Source: JACRCT01 sp036504155
GTDB taxonomy: Bacteria > Myxococcota > Myxococcia > Myxococcales > UBA5297
Assembly: GCA_036504155.1 (NCBI GenBank)
Contig: DASXVQ010000042.1
Span: forward strand, 1-64,000
Length of the DNA: 64,000 nucleotides
Reading direction: 5' to 3'
The notes beneath the pieces are model-generated. The model had not been told where the DNA came from, searched no databases, and saw only the letters and a list, made by a program, of their open reading frames with translations. Positions 1-9,573 of this stretch are shown here, one piece after another (position 1 is the stretch's first letter; each line of letters opens with the position of its first letter). The position numbers were made by a program, and so were the translations under genes.

Positions 1-43
1 ATACACCCTTCGCGGTGATGTCCTTCTTGGTAGTCTTCCCCAT
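1..43 (-). CDS. 5' end of an unidentified gene (partial)
   Basis: An ATG at 43 reading leftward is preceded by a good Shine-Dalgarno (GGAGG, about 8 bases upstream) and gives MGKTTKKDITAKGV before the window ends. It lies in a different frame from the hsdR-like reading that runs through the same bases, so it is probably a new gene that begins where hsdR similarity has already stopped. Too little is visible to name a family. Confidence 0.4.
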   Translation of the reverse strand, partial: MGKTTKKDITAKGV

Positions 44-528
44 GGCGCGTTCCTCCGGGTGGCCGCCTTCCAAGCGGCCGGTTGTTGCCCACCGGAAGAA
101 TGCGCCATTTCACTTTTCCCCACGACTCGGGACACCACCTCGTTCCGCTCGGGGTGGTCGAAGTCGATGAACCGCGCGGTTCGCGACCTGCCCGCGTCGT
201 CGCCGGGGTCGGCATCGACGGACGCGCCCGTGAGCAGTAACTCGGTCGCGCTCTTATTCACCTCCATCAGGTGATGGCCTGTGACGCGGTCGAGCTGACC
301 GACGGCCTGGTCGATGCGCGCGTGGTCGATCCAGTGCTTGCCGTTGTCGCCCAGGTTGATCCGCTTCATCGCGTCGCGCAGGCGGTTCTTGAGCAGAACC
401 TCGCGGAAGCTGGCGCGCTCGGAGAGTGCCGGCACTCCCATGTCACCGGCAAGGTGATTCCATCCCATGCCGACGAGTTGCCGGATGAAGGGTTCCTCGA
501 CCTCGGTGTACTCGTTCGGGACCGTCAA
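1..528 (-). pseudogene. hsdR: Type I restriction enzyme R subunit, N-terminal part, apparently truncated
   Basis: A TTG start at 528, 27 bases after the hsdS stop and preceded by GGAGGGG, opens a frame beginning TVPNEYTEVEEPFIRQLVGM. This reads like the N-terminus of HsdR, the ATP-dependent translocase/endonuclease subunit of type I restriction systems. The HsdR-like text continues through RDAMKRINLGDNGKHWID and EVNKSATELLLTGA to FIDFDHPERNE near position 141. Beyond that the frame stays open to position 1, but the residues (VVSRVVGKSEMAHSSGG) no longer look like HsdR. A new, well-signalled start codon appears at 43 in another frame. The likely reading is an hsdR cut after about 130 residues by a deletion or insertion junction; the helicase motifs would have lain further on. 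The breakpoint is judged from memory of the family. An unusual but intact HsdR continuing past the window remains possible. Confidence 0.55.
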
Positions 529-554
529 GACACGACCCCTCCGTTCGTGCGCTT

Positions 555-1776
555 CTATGCCTTCACCCGCACTCGGCCGGTGAGCAGGTCGTGCATGAGG
601 CCCTGCTTCTGAAGCCTGAGCTTCGAGCAAACCATTTCTTCGGCAGCGATGCGGTCCTCGGCGGCCCCAAGGATCGCCGCGACGCGCTCCTGCTCGGGCA
701 AAGGGGGCCGAACAAACGACATTCTTGCGAATCGCTCAGCGCCCAAGTGAGCCATCGAGGTCGTCTGCTTGGCGATCTGCATGAACCTGCCGGCGTCCAG
801 CCACAGCTTGAACACCGCGCGCATGAACTCAGGACTCACCGATTCGTTGCACCGGAATCTCACCAGGGAGTTCTGGAAACTGAAGACGTTCGGTCGACCT
901 CTGTAGATCGCACAGCGACCTACCAGCTCGAGGCTCTGCCCTTCGTTAAGGAGGATGTCTCCAGGAAGGATGCTGAAGATCTCACGCTCGTGAGGAGAGA
1001 ACTGCATTCTGAGCACGTCAGACGTGTCGATGAAGCCGTCATAGACATTGGCAACCCGAAGGTACGGTTGTCCCCCATTCTCATGGCTCGCATCGCTGCT
1101 GCGCTGCCGGCCAAGTTGAACGCTACCTGCCTGCCGAACGGAGATCTGTCCGCCGTCGCCTCCCTCTTTCTGTCGGAGAGCAAAGGCGCTGATTCGGTCC
1201 CAAAGAATCCCAGCGTAGACGTAGCGCAGCTTCGTGATGACGGCCTCGGTGCCCTTGATCGCCTGATCAATCGCGTCAAGAATCTCGGCGATTCTGTGCT
1301 GCTCGGCGATCGCGGGCAGCGGCAGGACGAGGTTGCGTATCGCTTCTTGCTGGATGTTCTTCATGCTGCCGCTTGTGCCCGTCGCGTGGACTGAGATCTG
1401 CCGACGCACCGCGGAACTGGCCAAAGCCCATGCGATGAACCGAGGTACGGCTCGCGAGCCATCAACGACCAAACGCAGGGTTTTGTCGCAGAGCAGTAGA
1501 CCGGGGCGGGGCTGTCGAACATGACAGGCCAAGCCAACGAGATCGCTTGTGTTACACCGCGACAGGAGAATGTCCCCGTCGCGAACTTCATGCTCGGGGT
1601 GAATGAGCGCCGGCCGCGTCACTGACTTGTTCTCGTCGGGGCGGAAGACACCGTTGCCGATTGCGCTGACCTTCAGAACGCCCCACATCCCCGCTGGGGC
1701 AGGAGTATCTGGAAGATCCGGGCTCTTCCCTGCCTCGATTGCCCGGAGGACGCCGCCGAGACGGCCTACTTGCCAA

Positions 1777-1784
<8 letters not shown>
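555..1784 (-). CDS. hsdS: Type I restriction-modification specificity subunit
   Basis: HsdS sets the DNA target of a type I restriction-modification enzyme through two target-recognition domains separated by conserved coiled-coil spacers. The 409-residue product shows that plan: TRD1 at about 5-150, a first conserved repeat around 155-190 (LPAIAEQHRIAEILDAID), TRD2 at about 230-355, and a second repeat near the C-terminus (PPLPEQERVAAILGAAEDRI) ending in LMHDLLTGRVRVKA. The ATG at 1784 is chosen because it overlaps the hsdM stop by 8 bases (ATGCCTGA) and has AAGGAG upstream; the frame is open further upstream but only as hsdM shadow. The reading strand looks less GC-biased than the chromosomal genes around it, consistent with acquired DNA. 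The three hsd genes form one operon in the order M-S-R. Confidence 0.9.
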
Positions 1785-4179
<2,395 letters not shown>

Positions 4180-4195
4180 GGCTCGATGTTCTACC

Positions 4196-4330
4196 GCACT
4201 CCAGGACTTGGACCTCGTTGCACAGAAGCGCCTCGGCGGCCTCGGCGTGGGTGTCGAAGGTCTCGGAGTGCCGCTTCCCAAGCTCGTCGAGCCAGCACCA
4301 CTTCCCGTAGTGCTTGACCGGCTTCGCCAT
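4196..4330 (-). pseudogene. Remnant of a tyrosine recombinase (phage-type integrase) N-terminus
   Basis: The minus-strand reading from ATG 4330 begins MAKPVKHYGKWCWLDELGKR and continues SETFDTHAEAAEALL.NEVQVLE. This matches the pattern of the N-terminal arm-binding segment of tyrosine integrases (a basic start, YGKWxxRWxDxxGKR, a SETF turn, then an alpha-helix with EVEVEE). After about 45 residues the similarity stops and the frame merges into a shadow of hsdM. Its position, less than 180 bases from the 3' end of tRNA-Arg, is where an integrase of a tRNA-targeted island is expected. It is called as a broken remnant. The family assignment is inference, and a chance resemblance cannot be excluded for so short a stretch. 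Confidence 0.45.
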
Positions 4331-4458
4331 GACGTGGCTCCTACGACGAGCACGTCAGATGGTCCTCTCCTGAGTCTCCGAGGATCTCACCTCAGGAGGC
4401 CGCGAGGCCCCCTTTGCGTCCGGCGGATCTCCGTGGCCCGAAAATGGCCCGAAGACGC

Positions 4459-4498
4459 GAAAACGGGGACCCGGGATCGCTCCCAAGTCCCCGTTTTC
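4459..4498. terminator. Bidirectional rho-independent-type terminator
   Basis: A perfect 12-bp stem (GAAAACGGGGAC / GTCCCCGTTTTC) encloses a 16-base loop that can itself pair (GGGA/TCCC). The A/T run at each foot gives a U-tract on both strands. It sits just past the 3' end of the tRNA-Arg/tRNA-Ser pair (minus strand), so it probably ends their transcript. It also marks the boundary between the tRNA locus and the island. Confidence 0.75.
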
Positions 4499-4504
4499 TT
4501 TCAG

Positions 4505-4578
4505 CGCACCCAGAAGGATTCGAACCTTCGGCCCTCGGATTCGTAGTCCGATACTCTATCCAGCTGAGCTATGGGTGC
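4505..4578 (-). tRNA. tRNA-Arg (anticodon ACG)
   Basis: On the minus strand the sequence folds as a full cloverleaf: acceptor GCACCCA/TGGGTGC, D arm AGCTCAGCTGGATAGAGT, anticodon stem TCGGA/TCCGA around the loop CTACGAA (anticodon ACG), and a T arm containing GGTTCGAATCC. CCA is not encoded. The inosine-type ACG anticodon is the usual reader of CGN arginine codons. The 3' end faces the island and integrase remnant. Confidence 0.97.
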
Positions 4579-4614
4579 AGCCGCTGCCGCTTCAACTGCG
4601 ACTTCTGTTTGCTG

Positions 4615-4704
4615 CGGAGAGAGTGGGATTCGAACCCACGATACAGGTTGTCCCCGTATACTGGTTTAGCAAACCAGCGCCTTCGGCCTCTCGGCCATCT
4701 CTCC
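4615..4704 (-). tRNA. tRNA-Ser (anticodon GCT)
   Basis: A 90-base class II tRNA on the minus strand: acceptor GGAGAGA/TCTCTCC, D arm with GGCCGAGAGGC, anticodon stem CTGGT/ACCAG around TTGCTAA (GCT), a long variable arm and a T arm GGGTTCGAATCCC. CCA is not encoded. It lies 36 bases upstream of tRNA-Arg and is probably co-transcribed with it. Confidence 0.97.
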
Positions 4705-4773
4705 AAACCGGCGCCCTTCGCCAACTCCCTCCTGCCTGCGTGCTTCTGTGACGATCCAAAATGCGAGCGGGAG

Positions 4774-4803
4774 CTTATAGCTTCGCTCGCGGGCCCAGGT
4801 CAA
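4774..4803 (-). promoter_or_regulatory. Candidate sigma-70 promoter of the tRNA-Ser/tRNA-Arg unit
   Basis: On the minus strand TTGACC (4803-4798) and TATAAG (4779-4774) are separated by 18 bases, about 70 bases upstream of tRNA-Ser(GCT). Both hexamers are close to consensus, and the AT-rich -10 stands out in this GC-rich context. Confidence 0.6.
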
Positions 4804-4892
4804 GCGCTTAGCCAGTGCCTTTTTCGACGGCGGCCTCGTGCCCGTCCCGGCGGGCTCCCCTCCAAGCGGACGCCGGCGCGGCGGCCACCCTC

Positions 4893-5786
4893 CTACAGCG
4901 CCTGGTACTGCAGGCCGACCTGCACCGTGGGGCCCAGACCCTGCTCGCCGAAGAGGTGCGTGAAGAGCGGCACCTGCACCCGGGCGGTCACCCACAGCTC
5001 GCCCACCGCGCGCACCAGGACGCCCGGCGCCGCCGCCAGGACCAGGCCGCCGGTGCTGGCCTGCAGCTGCCCCTGCGAGAGGTCCCGCGCGGCGTACCGG
5101 CCATCGACGCCCGCCTCGACGGCGAGTCGCTCGATCGGCCGGTACTGGGCGAGCGCCGTCCACTGCAGCGCGGGGCCGTGCCGGTACCCGAAGGCGTTGG
5201 CCGTCCAGGCGCGCCCCGCGACGCCCACGAACGCGCTCCACGGGTCGCGCTCGAAGCGGTACTGGACCCCGAGGAAGGGTCCGAACGCGCCCGTCCCGGG
5301 CTGGTCGTGCTCGTCGAGGCGCACGCCGCCCTCGCCGCGGTCGTTGACGCCGGTGGGCAGCGACAGGCCCGCCGACAGCGCCAGCGTGTGCCGGCTGAGC
5401 TGGTGGTAGTCGACGTGGCGCAGCGCGAGCAGCCGCGCCGCCACCTCGAAATCGCCCAGGCCCGCCGAGTCGCGGGCCCCGAGGAGCTTGAGCACCACCG
5501 GCAGCTGGACCACGAGCCCCAGCCGTTCCCAGGGACTGAACGCCGCCGTCGCCGAGAGGGTGACCTGGGTGACCGACTCCACCGCCGAGGGCTCCTCCTC
5601 GCTGCGCGCCCAGGCCGAAGTCACCTCGCCGCCCAGGTCCAGCCGCAGCCTCCCCTCCCCGGTCGCCGCGTCCCGGGCGGACAGCAGCGGATCGCCGCTG
5701 CTGCAGATGGAGCACGCCCGGGCCGGGCCGCTCGCCAGGCCGGGGAGGAGTGCGCCAAGCACCGCGAGAACGCGCCTCCAAGCCAT
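4893..5786 (-). CDS. Exported protein, probable outer-membrane beta-barrel, last gene of the copper/haem operon
   Basis: The 297-residue product has a signal peptide (about 1-24, cleaved near ARA-CS). It then has a short cysteine motif CSICSSGDP and a long run of alternating hydrophobic strands with aromatic ends (for example LGLVVQLPVVLKL, FGPFLGVQYRF, VRAVGELWVTARVQV). It finishes with an aromatic-poor strand ending QYQAL. This is the look of a transporter-type outer-membrane barrel. CSIC is not a haem motif, since no histidine follows. It starts 16 bases after the cytochrome stop with GGAGG upstream, so it is the final gene of the operon. In this context it might be a porin or pore for the exported redox proteins, but the exact family was not recognised. 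Confidence 0.75.
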   Translation of the reverse strand: MAWRRVLAVLGALLPGLASGPARACSICSSGDPLLSARDAATGEGRLRLDLGGEVTSAWARSEEEPSAVESVTQVTLSATAAFSPWERLGLVVQLPVVLKLLGARDSAGLGDFEVAARLLALRHVDYHQLSRHTLALSAGLSLPTGVNDRGEGGVRLDEHDQPGTGAFGPFLGVQYRFERDPWSAFVGVAGRAWTANAFGYRHGPALQWTALAQYRPIERLAVEAGVDGRYAARDLSQGQLQASTGGLVLAAAPGVLVRAVGELWVTARVQVPLFTHLFGEQGLGPTVQVGLQYQAL

Positions 5787-5802
5787 GGGACGAGACCTCC
5801 GG

Positions 5803-7437
5803 CTACGGGCTCACCCACTCCGTGCTCGCCACCAGCCGGCTCCCCTGCGGCTCGCCGAAGCGCACCAGGTACCCGCCCTTGGAGGCGAAGCGCTGACCCG
5901 GGGCGAGCCCCAGCCTCGGGTAGTACCCGTTCACCAGCCGGTGGCTCAGCAGGACCTCGACGCGCTCCACCAGATAGTCGCGCACGAAGCTGTCCAGCAT
6001 GTGGCCCAGCGTCTCGGCGAGGATGACGCACGCGAGGTAGGTGTCGGCCTGCACCCGCTCGTCCACCACGGGGACGTGGCGGACCTTGAACCAGCCCAGC
6101 GGGATGCTCATGCGCACCCTGCGCTGCTCCGGCAGGTCGAAGGGATAGGTCAGCTGCGCGACCGGGCGCCACGACGCGGGGAGCGGGGCATCCTCCTCCC
6201 CTCCCAGCAAGCCCGAGGCGAAGATCGCCGCCGCCGTTGCGGGCGCAGCCGCCGGCAGCGCCTTCAGGTCCTCGGGGCGCAGCCACAGCACCAGCGCGTC
6301 GCCGGCGCCGGTCTCCTTCACCGCCGCGTCCAGGTCCTTCTTGGCCTCGCCGGCGCGGATCGGCCGGTTCGTCGCGGTCATCCCCAGCCCGGGGGCGGCC
6401 GCCGCCAGCGCCTTGGCCGCGTCCTGCCCGACATCGCCCTCTCGGTAGACCTGGACCAGCCGCTTGAGCCCCCGCCGCTCGCGGTCCGCCTTCAGCTGCC
6501 GGGCGACGAGATCGGCCTCGAGCAGCACGCCGCGGGAGAAGTAGACCGGGTAGAAGTCGCTCTCGGCGACCACCGGCAGCTCGACGTTCGGCAGCAGGCA
6601 GGGGACGCCTTCGCGCTCGCAGAAGCGGTGGACCGGCGCCCAGGTCTTCCCGCCGATGCCGGAGATGACGGCGAACACCGGCGTCGCCGCCAGCTTGTCG
6701 TGCAGCTGCTTCTCCCAGGTCTCGGGCGCGCCGCTCAGCTCCCAGACGTGCAGCTGCCACTTGCGGTTGACCCGGTACATCACCCCGCGCGTCGACTGCA
6801 GCGGTCGGGTCTCGCCGCGGTAGCCCGCGTTCTTGTCGGCGAAGAACTGCTGCAGCACGTCGAGCATGCCCTTGCGCGCGACCGGGTCGGAGTCCGGGGT
6901 GACGATGGTCGCGAAGTGCAGCGTGTCGCTCTCCACGCCGGGCACCGCGCCGTTCGTCAGCCCCTTGAGGTAGGCGACGAGCGACGCCATGGTCGCGTCG
7001 TCGAGCTGGTAGCGCGGCATCAGGAAGTTGAGCCTGCGGCCCTGCGGGTCGACGCCCTCGCGGATGGCCCGGGCCAGCGTCGCCTCGGTGTACGCCTCGC
7101 GGCGCGGGACGTAGCCCTGCACGTGGGGAAGCTCCGGATCCTGGACGTTGCGCGCCCCGGCGCGGAACAGGTACCGGCCGATGATCGGCGGGATGACGAG
7201 CTGCCCTTCCCAGCTGCCCAGGCCGCTGCGGCGGTGGCAGGAGGCGCACGCGGCGGTGAGCCCTTCGACGGCGACGCCGCCCTCGCGCTCGCCGCGCAGC
7301 GGCCTCCCCGAAGGCAGCACGCCTTGCCGGAACAGACGCTCGGCGGAGGCCGAGGTCCCCGACTGCGCCCACGAGCCCGCGATCGGCAGGCCGATCCCGA
7401 GCGCCAGGGCCAGGGCGCGCGCGCCGCGGCTCTTCAC
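5803..7437 (-). CDS. Cytochrome c fused to a periplasmic ligand-binding domain
   Basis: The 544-residue exported protein joins two modules. Residues 1-25 are a signal peptide. A mono-haem cytochrome c domain follows (about 30-160) with CASCH at 64-68 and a probable methionine axial ligand in LMPRY (M140). Residues about 170-540 read as a type 1 periplasmic-binding fold (branched-chain amino acid receptor type), with the pattern TPDSDPVARKGML, YFSRGVLLEADLVARQL and QADTYLACVILAETL. The start is the GTG at 7437, whose bases overlap the SCO1 stop as GTGA; the frame runs further upstream but only through SCO1 antiphase sequence. Such fusions could couple ligand sensing or capture to electron transfer. 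No ligand can be named from sequence. Confidence 0.85.
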   Translation of the reverse strand: MKSRGARALALALGIGLPIAGSWAQSGTSASAERLFRQGVLPSGRPLRGEREGGVAVEGLTAACASCHRRSGLGSWEGQLVIPPIIGRYLFRAGARNVQDPELPHVQGYVPRREAYTEATLARAIREGVDPQGRRLNFLMPRYQLDDATMASLVAYLKGLTNGAVPGVESDTLHFATIVTPDSDPVARKGMLDVLQQFFADKNAGYRGETRPLQSTRGVMYRVNRKWQLHVWELSGAPETWEKQLHDKLAATPVFAVISGIGGKTWAPVHRFCEREGVPCLLPNVELPVVAESDFYPVYFSRGVLLEADLVARQLKADRERRGLKRLVQVYREGDVGQDAAKALAAAAPGLGMTATNRPIRAGEAKKDLDAAVKETGAGDALVLWLRPEDLKALPAAAPATAAAIFASGLLGGEEDAPLPASWRPVAQLTYPFDLPEQRRVRMSIPLGWFKVRHVPVVDERVQADTYLACVILAETLGHMLDSFVRDYLVERVEVLLSHRLVNGYYPRLGLAPGQRFASKGGYLVRFGEPQGSRLVASTEWVSP

Positions 7438-8105
7438 CGGGAGGCCACCAGCTCTCGAACCTTGGCCGCCAGCTCGTCCGAGGTCGCGAAGCCGTCGACG
7501 CGCACCCACCGGCTCCCCGAGGCGGGGCGCAGGAAGGTCACCGGGGTGTGGCTCATCTTGTCGCCGCGGAAGGCGTCGAAGGCCCGCTGCGCGGCGACGC
7601 TGTCCTGGGCGGTGCCGGTGTAGAAGTGCCACTGCGCCCCGGCGCCGAACCGCTTGGAGTACTCGGCCAGCCTCGCCGGCGTGTCGTACTCCGGGTCGAT
7701 GGAGATGGAGACCATGTGCACCTTGCCGGCCTCGTCTCCCAACTTGCGCTGCAGCTGCGCGAAGGTCTGGCTCATCACCGGGCAGATGGTGTTGCAGGTC
7801 GTGTAGATGAAGTTGAGGACCACCGGCCGGCCGTCGGAGAGCTCCTCGGCCAGCGTCACGGACTTGCCGTCGTCCCGCACCAGGCGCACGTCGGGGAGCT
7901 TGTAGTCGACGCTCGAGTCGGTGGCCCGCTTCATCGCCGCCTTGGCGGCCATCTCCCGGCAGTGCGCATGGGGATCGGCAGCAGCAGCAGGAGGAGCAGC
8001 AGCAGGAGCAACCGCCGCCGCCTCCTCGGCCTTCGCCCCGCTCGTCGGATTGAAGAGCACCGCGAACCCGGCCACCAATCCCACCACGACCCTCGCGACT
8101 CTCAT
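7434..8105 (-). CDS. SCO1/SenC-family copper chaperone (thioredoxin fold)
   Basis: SCO proteins are membrane-anchored or periplasmic thioredoxin-fold proteins that bind copper through CxxxC and a histidine, and deliver it to copper enzymes such as the CuA site of cytochrome oxidase. The 223-residue product has a signal peptide (about 1-26), an Ala/Pro linker, and the conserved VVLNFIYTTCNTICPVM motif with C104 and C108. It also has the strand MVSISIDPEYDTP and SHTPVTFL (H186, probable third ligand). The ATG at 8105 is preceded by GGAGG. The longer in-frame reading upstream is a shadow of the preceding lipoprotein gene. It is translationally coupled (GTGA) to the downstream cytochrome. Its place among multicopper-oxidase-like genes suggests that it metallates them. 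Confidence 0.92.
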   Translation of the reverse strand: MRVARVVVGLVAGFAVLFNPTSGAKAEEAAAVAPAAAPPAAAADPHAHCREMAAKAAMKRATDSSVDYKLPDVRLVRDDGKSVTLAEELSDGRPVVLNFIYTTCNTICPVMSQTFAQLQRKLGDEAGKVHMVSISIDPEYDTPARLAEYSKRFGAGAQWHFYTGTAQDSVAAQRAFDAFRGDKMSHTPVTFLRPASGSRWVRVDGFATSDELAAKVRELVASR

Positions 8106-8170
8106 GACGACCTCCTCGGTACGACTGCAGACCCCTCGACGAGCTGGGGGTGATGGGTAGCGGCCGCGGC

Positions 8171-9025
8171 TCACTCCGGCCTGGCGAAGCGGGCGTCGGC
8201 CAGCTCGGCGTTCACTTCCACGTGCTGGACGAGGATCTTCTCGGAGCCCGCCACGCCCTCGACGGTCGTCTCCAGGGTGTGCGGGACCATCAGCCCGCCG
8301 ACGCTCTTGTAGTCGCGCATCGCGGTCAGGACGGTGCGGGCCTTGCCGTCCATCCGGCGCGTCCCGTCCACCTGCGCCTCCAGGAACGTCTGCGTGTCGA
8401 CCCAGACGTGCCGCACCTCGCCGGACTTGGGGGTCACCTCGAGCTTGTAGGCCTCGCGGCCGCCGACCTTCTCGGTGCCCAGCAGCGCGATGCGGCTGCC
8501 CTTGGCCTCGGCGTCGAGGAGCGGGCCGTCGAGGTCCGCCTGGGCGGAGGCGAGCTTGAGCTCCTCGGCGTTGAACGGCTCGACCTCGTGCCGTCCCAGG
8601 AACGGGCGCAGCTTCCAGCCGTGGGTCCCGTCGTAGACCTGCACCGCGGTCTCGCCCTTGAACTGGATCTCCAGGCGGCTCTTGCGCGGCCGCGCCAGCT
8701 CCAGGGCGAACGGCAGCTGCACCGGCTTCTCCTTGGCCGCCTCCGCCTGGCGCACCCGCGCCTTCCGCGCCGCCGCGGCCTTCGCGTCGCGGGTCTGCTG
8801 GAACGACTTCGCCAGCTTGAGCGGATCCCGGGCGACGCCCGCCTCCAGGTTGCCGGTCAGGGTCATCGAGCGCACCGCGCGCCAGGCGTCCAGCCCGCCC
8901 CGCGCCAAGGCGTTCTTCGCGACCACCTCGTCGACGGCGCCGTTGCCGGAGCCACAGCCCGCGGTGGACAACACGGAGACGGCCGCGAGGGACGACGCCA
9001 CCAGCACCGCCAGCTTGGCACCCAT
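8171..9025 (-). CDS. Exported lipoprotein, LolA-like fold suspected
   Basis: The 284-residue product has a lipoprotein signal with the lipobox STAGC (C24). The mature part has features of outer-membrane lipoprotein-sorting (LolA-like) proteins: an early helix with ARGGLDAWRAVRSMTLTGN, strands with SRLEIQFKGETAVQVYDGTHGW, the segment REAYKLEVTPKSGEVRHVWVDTQTFLE, and KSVGGLMVPHTLETTVEG near the end. The start ATG shares one base with the stop of the preceding gene (TGATG). The family is known to bind acyl chains or hydrophobic ligands. Its role here is unknown; it may help deliver the surface lipoproteins of the same operon. Confidence 0.75.
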   Translation of the reverse strand: MGAKLAVLVASSLAAVSVLSTAGCGSGNGAVDEVVAKNALARGGLDAWRAVRSMTLTGNLEAGVARDPLKLAKSFQQTRDAKAAAARKARVRQAEAAKEKPVQLPFALELARPRKSRLEIQFKGETAVQVYDGTHGWKLRPFLGRHEVEPFNAEELKLASAQADLDGPLLDAEAKGSRIALLGTEKVGGREAYKLEVTPKSGEVRHVWVDTQTFLEAQVDGTRRMDGKARTVLTAMRDYKSVGGLMVPHTLETTVEGVAGSEKILVQHVEVNAELADARFARPE

Positions 9026-9573
9026 CACTGCACCTCCAGGCCGTCCACACGGAAGCTGCCCATCACCAGCGAGACGCGGCTGCCCGGCTTCACCAGGCCT
9101 CCGGGGTTGCCGAAGATCATGAAGTACGTCCGCCGCGCCTCGAGCGGCGCCACCTGGCGCAGCTCGCCGATGTTCTCCATCGCCGGCACCGCCAGCGCCG
9201 TCCCGGTCGCCTCGTCGACGAGGAACGGCCGGGTCTTGCGATCGGTCAGGACCTTGGCCCGCTCCGGGTCGACCACGCGGTAATCGAAGCGGAGCATCAG
9301 CCCGGACGAGACGCACCGGACGCCGACGACGTCGATGCCCCAGTTGCGCTGGAAGAACTGCCCGCGCCGGGCGCGCCAGCTCGAGGCGCTCGCGGCCGGC
9401 CGGGCCTGGGCCTGCGCCGCACGCGCCTCGACCAGGCTCCTCCCCGACCGCGACCGCGACCGCGGTTCGGCCCCGGGCTCGGAGGCCCGGGCGCTGCCGG
9501 CCGACGACACGACCCCGGCCAGCAGCGCGACGGCGAGAAGGCGGAAGCGTCCTTGGACCATGGCCGGCCTCAC
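9025..9573 (-). CDS. Small exported protein of a SCO1/cytochrome-associated family, function unknown
   Basis: The 182-residue product starts at GTG 9573, overlapping the upstream stop (GTGA); an ATG at 9561 is an alternative. It has a signal peptide (cleaved near ARA), a low-complexity Arg/Ser/Ala linker (about 35-70), and a C-terminal beta-rich domain with the motifs WGIDVVGVRCVSSGLMLRFDY, DPERAKVLTDRKTRPFLVDE, ARRTYFMIFGNPGGLVKPG and SVVMG-like strands. Similar domains occur beside SCO1 and cytochrome genes in other genomes (recollection, not checked). No catalytic residues stand out. Confidence 0.7.
   Translation of the reverse strand: MRPAMVQGRFRLLAVALLAGVVSSAGSARASEPGAEPRSRSRSGRSLVEARAAQAQARPAASASSWRARRGQFFQRNWGIDVVGVRCVSSGLMLRFDYRVVDPERAKVLTDRKTRPFLVDEATGTALAVPAMENIGELRQVAPLEARRTYFMIFGNPGGLVKPGSRVSLVMGSFRVDGLEVQ

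Noticed and set aside
4180..4353. N-terminal extension of hsdM from a start at 4353
   Set aside because: The added residues are low-complexity and not like HsdM; the protein-like sequence starts at MPRLTLPQLE (4179).
5690..5720. CSICSSGDP of the last operon protein as a haem site
   Set aside because: No histidine follows the second cysteine, so it is not a CxxCH motif.
7438..9050. Long in-frame N-terminal extensions of the SCO1 and cytochrome readings
   Set aside because: They are shadows of the neighbouring genes; proper signal peptides and ribosome-binding sites start at 8105 and 7437.
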